This document shows, piece after piece, positions 36,527-45,026 of a DNA stretch of 64,000 nt. The stretch is taken from positions 1,302,001 to 1,366,000 of the forward strand of contig NZ_FPJG01000006.1 in the NCBI RefSeq assembly GCF_900119165.1. Direction: 5' to 3'. The notes beneath the pieces are model-generated. The model saw nothing but the letters and a program-made list of their open reading frames with translations. It was not told the DNA's origin and did not search any database. The stretch is from Amycolatopsis australiensis (lineage in GTDB: Bacteria > Actinomycetota > Actinomycetes > Mycobacteriales > Pseudonocardiaceae). Numbering within the stretch: the stretch's first letter is position 1; every line of letters starts with the position of its first letter. The translations under genes and the position numbers were made by a program.

Positions 36527-37392
36527 GAAACGAGCATCGTGCTGATGCAGAAACCCTTGTCGTCGAAGTTCGTCGCGCTCAGCGTGCCCTTGACCGACTT
36601 GCCCGCCGACGTCCCGGTGACCTGACCCTCGACCAGGAACTGGTCGTCCGGCACGTCACCGAGCTGCAGCTGCAGCGGCGGCTTGAGGAACGTCTTGAGC
36701 CACGAGTCGAGCAGGTCCTTCGAGTCCGAGCAGCCCAGCGCCAGCGCGCCCGCGTTGTCACCCGCGTTCAGCTTGTCGATGAAGCCCTGCAGGACGGCCT
36801 TCGCGTCCGCGTTGCCCGACCCGCTCGGCGCCGACGGCTTCGTGCTCGGGGTGGTCGACTTCTTCGGGGTCGGCTTCGGCGTCGACGGCTTGGCCGACGT
36901 GCTCGGCGGCGCCGCGACCGTGTTGTCGTCCTTCGACAGGAAGAAGCCCGGCGCGACGAAGCCGGTCACGCCCACGGCCGCCAGCAGGACCACGACCGTG
37001 GCGCCGATGGCGATCCACATCCCGGTCTTGCTCTTCTTCGGCGGCGCCGGCGGCCCGCCGAACCCCTGCCCGTAGCCCCCGGCCTGCTCCCAGCCGGACA
37101 TCTGGCCGCCCTGGCCCGGGTCCCACGCCTGCTGGCCGTACTGCTGCGCGTTCGGGTCCGCCCACGCCGACTGCTGCTGCGCGTTCGGGTCACCCCACTG
37201 CGGCTGCGGGCTCGCCGGGAAGCCACCGGACGGGTACCCCTGCGGGTACTGCTGCGTCGGGTACGGCTGCTGCTGGTTCGGGTCCCACCCACCCTGCTGC
37301 GGGTACGGCTGCTGCGGGAAGCCACCCGACTGCGGCTGCTGGCCGTACGGGTCGGGCTGGCCGGGCTGGCCCGGCTGAGGCGGGTACGTCAT
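36523..37392 (-). CDS. Proline/glutamine-rich single-pass membrane protein
   Basis: A 289-residue protein. Residues 1-115 are low-complexity, with repeated QQPYPQQ-, DPNAQQ- and GG-type units, probably cytoplasmic and disordered. A membrane helix follows at about 124-147, then a T/K/P/S-rich linker and a small folded domain from about 195 with two cysteines (GCSDS and GFCIS) that may form a disulfide outside the cell. The fold resembles DUF4878-like lipocalin/NTF2-type domains. It is coupled to the pentapeptide-repeat gene. Function unknown. Confidence 0.7.
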   Translation of the reverse strand: MTYPPQPGQPGQPDPYGQQPQSGGFPQQPYPQQGGWDPNQQQPYPTQQYPQGYPSGGFPASPQPQWGDPNAQQQSAWADPNAQQYGQQAWDPGQGGQMSGWEQAGGYGQGFGGPPAPPKKSKTGMWIAIGATVVVLLAAVGVTGFVAPGFFLSKDDNTVAAPPSTSAKPSTPKPTPKKSTTPSTKPSAPSGSGNADAKAVLQGFIDKLNAGDNAGALALGCSDSKDLLDSWLKTFLKPPLQLQLGDVPDDQFLVEGQVTGTSAGKSVKGTLSATNFDDKGFCISTMLVS

Positions 37393-37507
37393 CTTTCATG
37401 CCTTCCGGGCGCGGGGTGTTCGTGCGCTTCCGACGTCCGCAAGGCCCGTGCGGTTCCCCCAGGACGTGGTGAGCAGCATTCTGCAAGCTCGGACGGTACG
37501 GCATGAA

Positions 37508-37558
37508 ACCGGCTCCCGGACGCGGCCGACGCGAAGTCGTCACGATCCGGGAGCCGGT
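37508..37558 (-). terminator. Hairpin after the first GH25 gene
   Basis: A perfect 13-bp inverted repeat (ACCGGCTCCCGGA and TCCGGGAGCCGGT) around a 25-base loop, beginning 8 bp past the stop of the minus-strand muramidase gene. Confidence 0.65.
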
Positions 37559-37566
37559 GCTGCGGA

Positions 37567-38436
37567 TCAGCCGTTGGCCAGCGCCTGGAGCCGGTCGTAG
37601 GCACCGTTGAAGGTGTCCTGGTCGAGCGGGCTCGAGGTGTACTGCCAGACGGTGTAGTAACCCCAGTTGTACGGCAGCGTGCCCACCGACGAGGCGTACC
37701 GCGCGACCCACAGCGGGGCCGTGCTGGAGAAGTCACCGCTGACGCAGGAGCTCCACCAGCTCGTCGAGGTGTAGATCACCGGGTACCGGCCGGTGAGGGC
37801 GTGGTAGGTGTCGTGGAAGTCGAGGATCCACGACGTCATCCCCGCCTTGCTCAGCCCGTAGCAGGTCGCGCCGTACGGGTTGTACTCCATGTCCAGCGCG
37901 CCGGGCAGCGTCTTGCCGTCGGCCGACCAGCCGCCGCCGTGGGCGACGAAGTACTGGGCCTGCGCCGCGCCGCTCGAGGTGTTCGGCGTGGCGAAGTGGT
38001 AGGCGCCGCGGATGAAGCCCTGGTTGTAGGAGCCGTTGTACTGCTGCGCGAAATACGGGTTGGTGTAGCTGGTGCTCTCCGTGGCTTTGGTCCAGACGAA
38101 CCGCTTGCCCTGGTTCCACCAGCTCGCCCAGTCGACGTTGCCCTGGTAGCTGGCGACGTCCATGCCGGCCACCGTGGCCAGCACCTGGTTCGGCACGGCC
38201 TGCGCCGGCTGTGGCTGCTGCGCCGCCTGCTGCGTGTCCGGTGTCGACTTGTCGCCTTCGACGCGCCGGATCTGCGACCCCAGCTCGTGGTTGTGCTGCG
38301 CGATGTCCGCGTTGATCGCGGCCACCGGGTCGGCCTCGGGGGAGAACGTCGCCGCCTGCGCCGTGCTGCCGAGCAGGAGCAGCGTGGCCGGGACGACCAG
38401 GGCGGCGAACAGCCGCCCTCTTCGGGAAGTGGACAT
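37567..38436 (-). CDS. Secreted GH25 muramidase (lysozyme)
   Basis: A 289-residue exported enzyme that cleaves the glycan chain of peptidoglycan. A signal peptide ends at about residue 28 (AQA). After a low-complexity linker the GH25 domain starts at GMDVASYQGNVDW, with KATES and the catalytic ALDMEYNPYG (DxE). The protein ends with the domain. It is closely related to the neighbouring gene 193 bp upstream, a tandem duplication. A long AT-rich promoter-like region precedes it. Confidence 0.87.
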   Translation of the reverse strand: MSTSRRGRLFAALVVPATLLLLGSTAQAATFSPEADPVAAINADIAQHNHELGSQIRRVEGDKSTPDTQQAAQQPQPAQAVPNQVLATVAGMDVASYQGNVDWASWWNQGKRFVWTKATESTSYTNPYFAQQYNGSYNQGFIRGAYHFATPNTSSGAAQAQYFVAHGGGWSADGKTLPGALDMEYNPYGATCYGLSKAGMTSWILDFHDTYHALTGRYPVIYTSTSWWSSCVSGDFSSTAPLWVARYASSVGTLPYNWGYYTVWQYTSSPLDQDTFNGAYDRLQALANG

Positions 38437-38618
38437 CGTTGAATCCCTTCACAGATACCCTCGCTGAGGACGGCTTACTGCAGGTAGCCGTCCGTGCACG
38501 ATTGTTGAGGACGACGTGGCGTTTGTCACTCAGTTCCGTGAAATTGGGTATACGCGTGGGTGATTTTCCCGGGAAGTTGATCTTCAATTGGTGATGCGTT
38601 AACACTTATTACTGACGC

Positions 38619-38640
38619 CGCTGGGCCGTTCAGCCCAGCG
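38619..38640 (-). terminator. Hairpin over the stop of the second GH25 gene
   Basis: An 8-bp stem (CGCTGGGC/GCCCAGCG) with a 6-base loop that contains the TGA of the minus-strand gene. Confidence 0.45.
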
Positions 38641-39442
38641 CGAGGGCGCGCAACCGGTCGGCCGGGCCGTTGAACCAGTTCTGGTCGCCGGGCAGGGAAC
38701 CGCGGTCGGCGAACTGCCAGATCGTGTGGATGCTCCAGCCGGCGGGCAGCTCGCCGATGAAGGTGTTGTAGCGCGCGATCCACAGCGGGTTGCCGCCGAA
38801 CCCGCCGTTGTTCGCGGTGCAGCGCTTCCACCAGCTCGTCGACGTGTAGATGGTCGGGTACCGGCCCGTCGCGGCGCGGTAGGTCTCGGAGAAGTCGCGG
38901 ATCCAGGCGACCATGCCCGCGGCATCCTTGCCGTAGCAGGTCTCGCCGTACGGGTTGTACTCCGCGTCGAGCGCGCCCGGCAGCGTCTTGCCGTCGGCCG
39001 ACCAGCCGCCGCCGTGGGCCAGGAAGTACCGCGCCTGCGACGCGCCGTCGGAGATGTCCGGCCGGGCGAAGTGGTAGGCGCCGCGGATCAGGCCGACTTG
39101 GTAGGAACCGTTGTACTGCTGGGCGAACTGCGGGTTGAGGAACCCGGTGCCCTCGGTCGCCTTGACGTAGACGAACTTCGCGCCCGACCGGGCGGCGCCG
39201 GGCCAGTCGACCGGACCCTGGTGCCCGCTGACGTCGTGGCCGAGCTGCTGGTCGTCACCGCCGTACAGCACGCCGGGCGCCGCGTCGACGCCTTCCACCT
39301 TGGCGATCTGCGAACCCGCGTAGTGGTCCTCGGCGCCCGCGTAGACGTCACCGGCCGTCGCCGGGGCCTGCCCGGCGGCGAGCAGGACGACGGTCAGGAA
39401 CGCGGGCAGCAGCGAACGACGTTTCACCCTCTTGCTCCCCAC
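38630..39442 (-). CDS. Secreted GH25 muramidase (lysozyme), second copy
   Basis: A 270-residue paralogue of the previous gene. The signal peptide ends near residue 30 (ATA). The GH25 domain runs from GHDVSGHQGPVDW, through KATEGTGF, to the catalytic ALDAEYNPYGE. The linker between signal and domain is shorter than in the neighbour. It is followed by its own hairpin and the neighbour has its own promoter region, so the two are probably regulated separately. Likely role is wall turnover during growth or differentiation. Confidence 0.87.
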   Translation of the reverse strand: MGSKRVKRRSLLPAFLTVVLLAAGQAPATAGDVYAGAEDHYAGSQIAKVEGVDAAPGVLYGGDDQQLGHDVSGHQGPVDWPGAARSGAKFVYVKATEGTGFLNPQFAQQYNGSYQVGLIRGAYHFARPDISDGASQARYFLAHGGGWSADGKTLPGALDAEYNPYGETCYGKDAAGMVAWIRDFSETYRAATGRYPTIYTSTSWWKRCTANNGGFGGNPLWIARYNTFIGELPAGWSIHTIWQFADRGSLPGDQNWFNGPADRLRALALG

Positions 39443-39532
39443 CGGTCCCGTGAGATTTCTTCAGGCTCACGATGCACCCGCGTCGCCGGATCGGCGACTC
39501 GGATGATCACTCGGTGGGGTGGAACCCGCAGG

Positions 39533-40231
39533 TCAGCGGCGTTCGTCGGCCAGTGCCTTCAGCAGGTGCTCGGCCGGCACGACCGCCGTGATCAGGTCGT
39601 GCGGGTTGATCGCGACCGGGTGACCGCCGAGCAGCCGGACGATGTCGCGGCCGAGCACCGCGCGGGCGTGCGGCCACTCGCGCGGCACCAGCGCCTTGCG
39701 CGTGTAGGCGGGCACCATGACCCGGCCGTCGGTGTTGTGGAACCCGATCACCGTGCGCTGCACCGGCGACATGGCGTAGACGAACAGCGTCGCGTCGAGG
39801 ACGACCTTCGGCAGGTCCGACGCCGGCCGGTGCTCGGTGCGGACCAGCTGCAGCAGCTGCTCCAGCTCGTTCGTCGGCTCCGGGAAGCCGAGCGCCTTGG
39901 GCGAGGGCCGGTAGCGGTCGTTCGGGTGGAAGTCGGCGACGACGTCGCCCGCGCCGTTCACCGGGTAGGCGCCGACGACCGCCCACGACGGCACCGGGCC
40001 GTTCGGGTCGAAGGCCTCGTCGATGACGTAGAGCCAGCTGTTGGGGTTGGCGCGGGCGTTCGCGCGCATCTCCGCGGTGATCTCCGGCGTGCCGTGCCTG
40101 CCCGACCGGCGGGCCTGCTGGCCGCCGCGGCGCGCGGCCCGGTTCTGCTTGCTGTGCCTGCCGGGGCGGTCGGCCCCGCTGCCGGTGGGCTGCTGCGAAA
40201 CCATCCGATCTGCCTCGTCCCGCTGCGCCAT
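39533..40231 (-). CDS. SseB-like, type VII secretion-associated protein
   Basis: A 232-residue cytoplasmic protein. A basic, disordered N-terminal 50 residues precede a domain recognised from actinobacterial type VII secretion-associated (SseB-like) proteins: NSWLYVIDEAFDPNGPVPSW, PNDRYRPSP, and HNTDGRVMVPAYT. The ATG at 40231 has GGGGA upstream and was preferred to the one at 40279. No ESX core genes are visible in this window, so its partner system lies elsewhere or the label is only by similarity. Confidence 0.65.
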   Translation of the reverse strand: MAQRDEADRMVSQQPTGSGADRPGRHSKQNRAARRGGQQARRSGRHGTPEITAEMRANARANPNSWLYVIDEAFDPNGPVPSWAVVGAYPVNGAGDVVADFHPNDRYRPSPKALGFPEPTNELEQLLQLVRTEHRPASDLPKVVLDATLFVYAMSPVQRTVIGFHNTDGRVMVPAYTRKALVPREWPHARAVLGRDIVRLLGGHPVAINPHDLITAVVPAEHLLKALADERR

Positions 40232-40293
40232 CGTCGTCCCCACGTTCTCGGGTGTGCCGGAAAACTCTCGGTGCGCCACTCTACTGTTTGGCC

Positions 40294-40674
40294 ATGGCCT
40301 CTTCGCGTTCGGTCGACCCCGGACAGTTACGTGCGGCGGTGCTGGCGATTTCCCCGTGGTTGCAAGGCGACGCGCCGGATCCGGCGCGCCCGGAACTGGC
40401 CGCGGCGGTCCGGCTCAGCCTGCGCGCGCTCGCGGCGGACGCGCCCGGCCGCACGGTCGAAGTGCGCGTGCCGCCGTTCGCGGCGGTGCAGTGCGTGGAG
40501 GGCCCGCGGCACACGCGCGGCACCCCGCCGAACGTGGTCGAGACCGACCCGCGGACGTGGCTCGAGCTGGCCACCGGACGGCTGGACTGGACCACGGCCG
40601 TGGCGGACGGCCGGGTGACCGCTTCGGGCACCCGGGCCGACCTTTCCCACTGGCTCCCCCTCGTCCGCCTCTGA
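40294..40674 (+). CDS. Sterol-carrier-family-like protein
   Basis: A 126-residue protein. AVRLSLRALAADAPGRTVEVRVPPFAAVQ and TDPRTWLELATGRLDW resemble the SCP2-like domain found in a small actinobacterial family often encoded near purF. It has a hydrophobic ligand fold and no catalytic residues. Here it is about 2.8 kb upstream of purF. The ATG at 40294 gives MASSRSVDP; a longer reading would overlap the divergent promoter. It is divergent from the type VII-associated gene, 62 bp away. Confidence 0.65.
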   Translation: MASSRSVDPGQLRAAVLAISPWLQGDAPDPARPELAAAVRLSLRALAADAPGRTVEVRVPPFAAVQCVEGPRHTRGTPPNVVETDPRTWLELATGRLDWTTAVADGRVTASGTRADLSHWLPLVRL

Positions 40675-40686
40675 CGGACGGGGCGG

Positions 40687-41520
40687 TTACGGCTTGCGGC
40701 CGACGCCGCCGGCGATGGTGCGCTGCGCGACGTTGAGCTCCTTGAGCCGCGGGCCGTCCGGCCACCAGTCGGCGCACAGCGTCACGCCGGGTTCGACGAG
40801 TTCGAGACCGGGGAACAGCGCCTCGATCTCCTTCTGCGTCCGGAAGGTGCCCGAGCCCATCGGGCTGTGCAGGAAGAAGTCCTCCATGCGCCGCGCGGTC
40901 GCCGAGTCCTCGTTCGCCGGGTCGAAGAAGTGGCTGATCCCGACGAAGGAGCCGGACGGCAGCGCGTCGACGTACTCCTTCATGATCTCGGCCGGGCGTT
41001 CCTTCGGGCCGTTGAAGTGGTGCAGCGTGCCCATCTGCAGCAGCACGAGCGGCTGCGAGAAGTCGATGTGCTCGCGGATGAGCTCGTTCCCGAGGATCCG
41101 CTGCGGCTCGAAGATGTCCTCCGAGACGAAGTGGGTGTGCTCGTTCTCCTCCAGCAGCGCGCGGCCGTGGGCGAGGACCACCGGGTCGTTGTCGACGTAG
41201 ACAACCGTGGCCTCGGGGTGGATCCGCTGCACGACCTGGTGGGTGTTCTCCGCCGTCGGCAGCCCGGAGCCGAGGTCGAGGTACTGGGTGATCCCCGTCT
41301 GGCTGGCGAGGAAGCGGCAGGCGCGGATGAGGAAGCCGCGGTTCTCGAACGCGAGGTCCTGAGCCTCCGGAGCCGCCTGCTGGACCTTGTGGAGGACTTC
41401 CCGGTCGATCTCGTAGTTGTCCTTCCCGAGCAGGAAGGCGTCGTACACGCGCGCGATGCTCGCTCGGGTGGGGTCGACCCCCACGGGAACCCGTTCGGTC
41501 CGGGTCGCGGCTTCGGGCAT
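40687..41520 (-). CDS. SAM-dependent methyltransferase, DUF574 (PF04672) family
   Basis: A 277-residue methyltransferase typical of actinomycetes, where many copies occur per genome. It opens with VDPTRASIARVYDAFLLGKD, a family hallmark, and has the SAM-binding motif YLDLGSGLPT and the acidic strand VVYVDND. QMGTLHHF is a later conserved block. The substrate is unknown. The gene is divergent from an XRE-DUF5753 regulator, with a perfect 16-bp palindrome between them, suggesting control by that protein. Confidence 0.85.
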   Translation of the reverse strand: MPEAATRTERVPVGVDPTRASIARVYDAFLLGKDNYEIDREVLHKVQQAAPEAQDLAFENRGFLIRACRFLASQTGITQYLDLGSGLPTAENTHQVVQRIHPEATVVYVDNDPVVLAHGRALLEENEHTHFVSEDIFEPQRILGNELIREHIDFSQPLVLLQMGTLHHFNGPKERPAEIMKEYVDALPSGSFVGISHFFDPANEDSATARRMEDFFLHSPMGSGTFRTQKEIEALFPGLELVEPGVTLCADWWPDGPRLKELNVAQRTIAGGVGRKP

Positions 41521-41554
41521 GTTGAACCTCGCAAGTTCTGTGTCGAAAGTCTCG

Positions 41555-41570
41555 TACTCTACGTAGAGTA
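41555..41570. promoter_or_regulatory. Perfect palindrome, candidate operator
   Basis: TACTCTACGTAGAGTA is a perfect 16-bp palindrome in the divergent region, about 35 bp before the methyltransferase start and 115 bp before the regulator start. Its position and symmetry fit a site for a dimeric helix-turn-helix protein, most simply the adjacent XRE-DUF5753 regulator. Confidence 0.6.
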
Positions 41571-41684
41571 GGACTCCGCGCGCATGGGGTAAACCGGGTC
41601 ACCTCTTTGCGCAGGACGGGGGAACGTGTACTTTCGGTAGTCGGGCTAGAACCCCCTGGTGACGTGAGCGCGGAAGGTCCGGGA

Positions 41685-42563
41685 ATGAACGCGGTGAACG
41701 CGTCCGCAGGAGAACAGAACATCGGCCCCACGGCGCGCCGCATGATCCTGGGCTCGCAGCTGCGGCGGCTCCGTGAAGAGGCCGGCATCACCCGGCAGCA
41801 GGCCGGGTACAACATCCGCGGGTCCGAGTCGAAGATCAGCCGGCTGGAACTGGGCCGGGTCGGCTTCAAGGAACGCGACGTCACCGACCTGCTGACGATG
41901 TACGGCGTCGAGGACCCGGCGGAGCGCCAGACGTTCCTCGACATGGTCAAGCAGTCGAACGAGCCGGGCTGGTGGCGGCGCTTCGGCGACACGATGCCGA
42001 ACTGGTTCACCGACCTCGTCGGGCTCGAGGAGGCCGCCGCCCGGATCCAGATCTGGGAGCCGCTGTACGTGTCGGGGCTGTTGCAGATCGAGCCGTACGC
42101 GCGGGCGATCTTCAGCCATGGACGCCCGGAGATGGCCGACGAGCGCGTCGACCAGCTGGTCGCGCTGCGGATGCGGCGGCAGAAGATGTTCAGCAGGCCG
42201 GACGCGCCCCGCGTGTGGATGGTGCTCGACGAGTCGGTCCTGTACCGGCCGATCGGCGGGATGAAGGTGCTCAAGCAGCAGATCGAATACCTGCTGGAGA
42301 TGAGCGCGCTGCCGCACGTGTCGGTGCAGATCCTGCCGTACTCGCGCAGCGGCCTCTCCGCGGAACACGCGTTTTCGCTGCTGCGGTTCGGCGAACCGGA
42401 ACTGCCGAACATCGCCTACGTCGAGTACCTGACCGGCGCGCACTACATCGAGAAGCGGGAAGAGATCGAAAAGTACAGCCGCGCCCTCGACATGCTCGCC
42501 GTCGACGCCGAGACGCCGGAGCGTAGCCGCGCTCTGCTCGCGAAGCGCCGCCAGGAGATCTGA
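41685..42563 (+). CDS. XRE-family helix-turn-helix regulator with DUF5753 domain (WhiJ type)
   Basis: A 292-residue regulator. The N-terminal HTH (LRRLREEAGITRQQAGYNI, then SESKISRLELG) is followed by the DUF5753 domain (IQIWEPLYVSGLLQIEPYARAI and VQILPYSRSG). This architecture defines the WhiJ-like family that works with small DUF397 partners in development and antibiotic control in streptomycetes. A DUF397 gene lies 262 bp downstream. I chose the ATG at 41685; a TTG at 41607 would add 26 unconserved residues. Confidence 0.87.
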   Translation: MNAVNASAGEQNIGPTARRMILGSQLRRLREEAGITRQQAGYNIRGSESKISRLELGRVGFKERDVTDLLTMYGVEDPAERQTFLDMVKQSNEPGWWRRFGDTMPNWFTDLVGLEEAAARIQIWEPLYVSGLLQIEPYARAIFSHGRPEMADERVDQLVALRMRRQKMFSRPDAPRVWMVLDESVLYRPIGGMKVLKQQIEYLLEMSALPHVSVQILPYSRSGLSAEHAFSLLRFGEPELPNIAYVEYLTGAHYIEKREEIEKYSRALDMLAVDAETPERSRALLAKRRQEI

Positions 42564-42704
42564 AACTCCCTGCCCGTGCTCGGATCGCGGCGCCGCAGTG
42601 TGCCCGCCGATCGGTGACAACGCGTAGCCGTTAACCCGTTAGGGCTGCTTTCTGTCACTCGATAGGTTAACCGCAACCTCGGGATTTCTTACCGTCCGAG
42701 AACT

Positions 42705-42763
42705 TTGCAAGAAATTCTGCACGTGCATTTACCGTTGCAAGCACACGTGCTAACCTCGGATAC
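42705..42763 (+). promoter_or_regulatory. Direct repeats upstream of the DUF397 gene
   Basis: TTGCAAG occurs at 42705 and again exactly 30 bp later at 42735, each followed by CACGTGC (42720 and 42744). The second TTGCAA could serve as a -35 box with GGATAC (42758-42763) at 17 bp as -10. The surrounding DNA is AT-rich for this genome. A regulated promoter for the DUF397 operon is likely. Confidence 0.5.
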
Positions 42764-42825
42764 GCGGGCAAATGCACATGCAGATGCATCGCCCCGGAAG
42801 GTTTTCCGCATCGAGAGGTGGGACC

Positions 42826-43065
42826 ATGGCAGAGCGATTCGAGAACGGCATCCCGGCCGATCGGCTGTCCGGTGCCGAGTGGCGCAAGGCGAGTTACAGC
42901 GGTGCCGTCGGCAACTGCGTCGAGGTCGCACCGCTGTCCAGCGGCGAGATCGCGATGCGGAACTCGCGGTTCCCGACCGGCCCGGCGCTGGTCTACACGC
43001 GCGCCGAGATGGCGGCGTTCCTGGCGGGCGCGAAGGACGGTGAATTCGACGATGTCCTCGGCTGA
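42826..43065 (+). CDS. DUF397 domain protein
   Basis: A 79-residue protein with the DUF397 pattern: EWRKASYSGAVGNCVEVAPL, then MRNSRFPTGPALVYTRAEMAAFLAGAKDGEFD. DUF397 proteins are small partners of XRE-DUF5753 regulators such as WhiJ in Streptomyces and modulate their DNA binding. The ATG at 42826 is preceded by GAGAGGTGGG. It overlaps the next gene by 14 bp, and its regulator partner lies just upstream. Confidence 0.87.
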   Translation: MAERFENGIPADRLSGAEWRKASYSGAVGNCVEVAPLSSGEIAMRNSRFPTGPALVYTRAEMAAFLAGAKDGEFDDVLG

Positions 43066-43354
43066 GGCCGTCGCCGTCTTCGACATCGAAACCGGACTGC
43101 AGGAGCTGGTGGCCCGCGGCTACCAGTTCGTCCACCCCGCCGACGAGCACGGCGAAGTCCTCGCCGTCGTCGGCGTGCGAGTGCACGACGACGTGGTGGA
43201 CGTGGTCCGGCTCAACGCCGAAGACGACGTCGTGGCGACCCGGATGCCCGGCACCGAGGAGAACATCTTCGAGCCGGAGCGCTGGTTGTGGCGCCGCCGC
43301 GGCGATGGCGCGCAGGTGCTCTCGGAAATCCTCTCGCTGCCGGATGCTTGCTAG
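43052..43354 (+). CDS. Small acidic protein coupled to DUF397
   Basis: A 100-residue protein that I do not recognise. It is acidic and rich in valine and glutamate, with no membrane segment or signal peptide. It overlaps the DUF397 gene by 14 bp and is followed by a strong hairpin, so the two form a closed bicistron. Its position suggests an accessory part of the XRE/DUF397 regulatory locus. Confidence 0.6.
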   Translation: MSSAEAVAVFDIETGLQELVARGYQFVHPADEHGEVLAVVGVRVHDDVVDVVRLNAEDDVVATRMPGTEENIFEPERWLWRRRGDGAQVLSEILSLPDAC

Positions 43355-43366
43355 ACATGACGGCTC

Positions 43367-43410
43367 CAGGCCCCGTCCGAAGTGGTCAGCGCCACGTCGG
43401 GCGGGGCCTG
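43367..43410 (+). terminator. Hairpin between the DUF397 operon and purF
   Basis: A 9-bp perfect stem (CAGGCCCCG at 43367-43375 and CGGGGCCTG at 43402-43410), extended by 4 more pairs (CCGA/TCGG) after one unpaired base. It starts 13 bp after the preceding stop. Confidence 0.6.
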
Positions 43411-43471
43411 CCGCATGTCCGGACCGTTTACACTGAGAACGGCCCGACCACGTCTTCCCAGGAGCTCTTCG

Positions 43472-44998
43472 GTGGTTTCCGACCCCCAGCTCGTGTCCGA
43501 CCAGCCCGAACCGGAACCTCGTGAGGAGTGCGGCGTCTTCGGCGTCTGGGCTCCCGGGGAAGAAGTCGCGAAGCTGACCTACTACGGCCTGTACGCCCTC
43601 CAGCACCGGGGCCAGGAGGCCGCCGGTATCTCCGTCTCCGACGGCTCGCAGATCGTGGTCTTCAAGGACCTCGGCCTGGTCAGCCAGGTGTTCGACGAGC
43701 AGATCCTGCAGTCGCTGCAGGGCCACATCGCCGTCGGGCACTGCCGGTACTCGACGACCGGCGCGACCATCTGGGAGAACGCCCAGCCGATCTTCCGCAC
43801 CACCGAGACCGGCAGCGGCCTGTCCTTCGCCCACAACGGCAACCTCGTCAACACCGCCGAGCTGCGCGAACGCACCATCGAGGCCGGCCTCAAGCCGCAC
43901 GCGGGCCTCACCGGCTCGTCCAGCGACTCGGACCTCATCTGCGGCCTGCTCGCCGCGAACGCCGCCGACAAGGGCATCGAGGCCGCCGCGATCGAGCTGC
44001 TGCCCACCCTGAAGGGCGCGTTCTGCCTGGTGTTCTCCGACGAGAACACGCTGTACGCGGCGCGCGACCCGCACGGCGTCCACCCGCTGGTGCTCGGCAG
44101 GCTCGAACGCGGCTGGGTCGTCTCGAGCGAGACCGCCGGCCTCGACATCGTCGGCGCGTCGTTCGTTCGCGAGGTCGAGCCGGGCGAGCTCATCGCGATC
44201 GACGCCGCGGGCCTGCGCTCCTCCCGGTTCGCGAACCCGGACCCCAAGGGCTGCGTCTTCGAGTACGTCTACCTGGCCCGCCCCGACACCACGATCGCCG
44301 GCCGCGGCGTGCACGCCACCCGCGTCGAGATCGGCCGCCGCCTCGCCGCCGAGCAGCCGGCGGAGGCCGACCTGGTCATGCCGGTGCCGGAGTCCGGCAC
44401 CCCGGCGGCCATCGGCTACGCGCAGGGCTCGGGCATCCCGTACGGCACCGGCCTGGTGAAGAACGCCTACGTCGGGCGCACGTTCATCCAGCCGTCGCAG
44501 ACGATCCGCCAGCTGGGCATCCGGCTCAAGCTGAACCCGCTGCGCGACGTCATCCGCGGCAAGCGCCTGGTCGTCGTGGACGACTCGATCGTCCGCGGCA
44601 ACACCCAGCGCGCGCTGGTCCGGATGCTGCGGGAGGCCGGCGCGCTCGAGGTGCACGTCCGGATCGCGTCTCCGCCCGTGCGCTGGCCCTGCTTCTACGG
44701 GATCGACTTCGCCTCGCGCGCCGAGCTGGTCGCGAACGGCGTCGACCTCGACGGCATCCGGCGCTCGATCGGCGCCGACTCCCTGGGCTACATTTCCCTG
44801 GACGGCCTGGTCGCGGCGGCGGAACAGCCGAAGTCGCGGCTGTGCACGGCGTGCTTCTCCGGCGAGTACCCGATCCCGCTGCCGGAGGACGCGCTGATCG
44901 GGAAGCACCTGCTCGAGAGCCTCGACTCGGTCAATGGCGCGGCAACTCCCGTCAGCCCCGCCGGGTACGGTGCCGAAGACGCCGTCCGGCGTCCCTGA
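43472..44998 (+). CDS. purF: Amidophosphoribosyltransferase
   Basis: A 508-residue enzyme for the first committed step of purine synthesis (PRPP plus glutamine to phosphoribosylamine). After a short propeptide the nucleophile Cys20 starts the mature glutaminase domain (ECGVFGVW). HCRYSTTG, FAHNGNL and DSDLI follow. The PRPP loop is LVVVDDSIVRGNT. Two cysteines in RLCTACFSGEYP fit the iron-sulfur-bearing type. GTG start with AGGAG upstream; TACACT near 43428 is a plausible -10, giving a leader of about 35 bases. Confidence 0.96.
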   Translation: MVSDPQLVSDQPEPEPREECGVFGVWAPGEEVAKLTYYGLYALQHRGQEAAGISVSDGSQIVVFKDLGLVSQVFDEQILQSLQGHIAVGHCRYSTTGATIWENAQPIFRTTETGSGLSFAHNGNLVNTAELRERTIEAGLKPHAGLTGSSSDSDLICGLLAANAADKGIEAAAIELLPTLKGAFCLVFSDENTLYAARDPHGVHPLVLGRLERGWVVSSETAGLDIVGASFVREVEPGELIAIDAAGLRSSRFANPDPKGCVFEYVYLARPDTTIAGRGVHATRVEIGRRLAAEQPAEADLVMPVPESGTPAAIGYAQGSGIPYGTGLVKNAYVGRTFIQPSQTIRQLGIRLKLNPLRDVIRGKRLVVVDDSIVRGNTQRALVRMLREAGALEVHVRIASPPVRWPCFYGIDFASRAELVANGVDLDGIRRSIGADSLGYISLDGLVAAAEQPKSRLCTACFSGEYPIPLPEDALIGKHLLESLDSVNGAATPVSPAGYGAEDAVRRP

Positions 44999-45026
44999 GT
45001 TCCTTCCAGTAGGGAGTCCGTCCACC

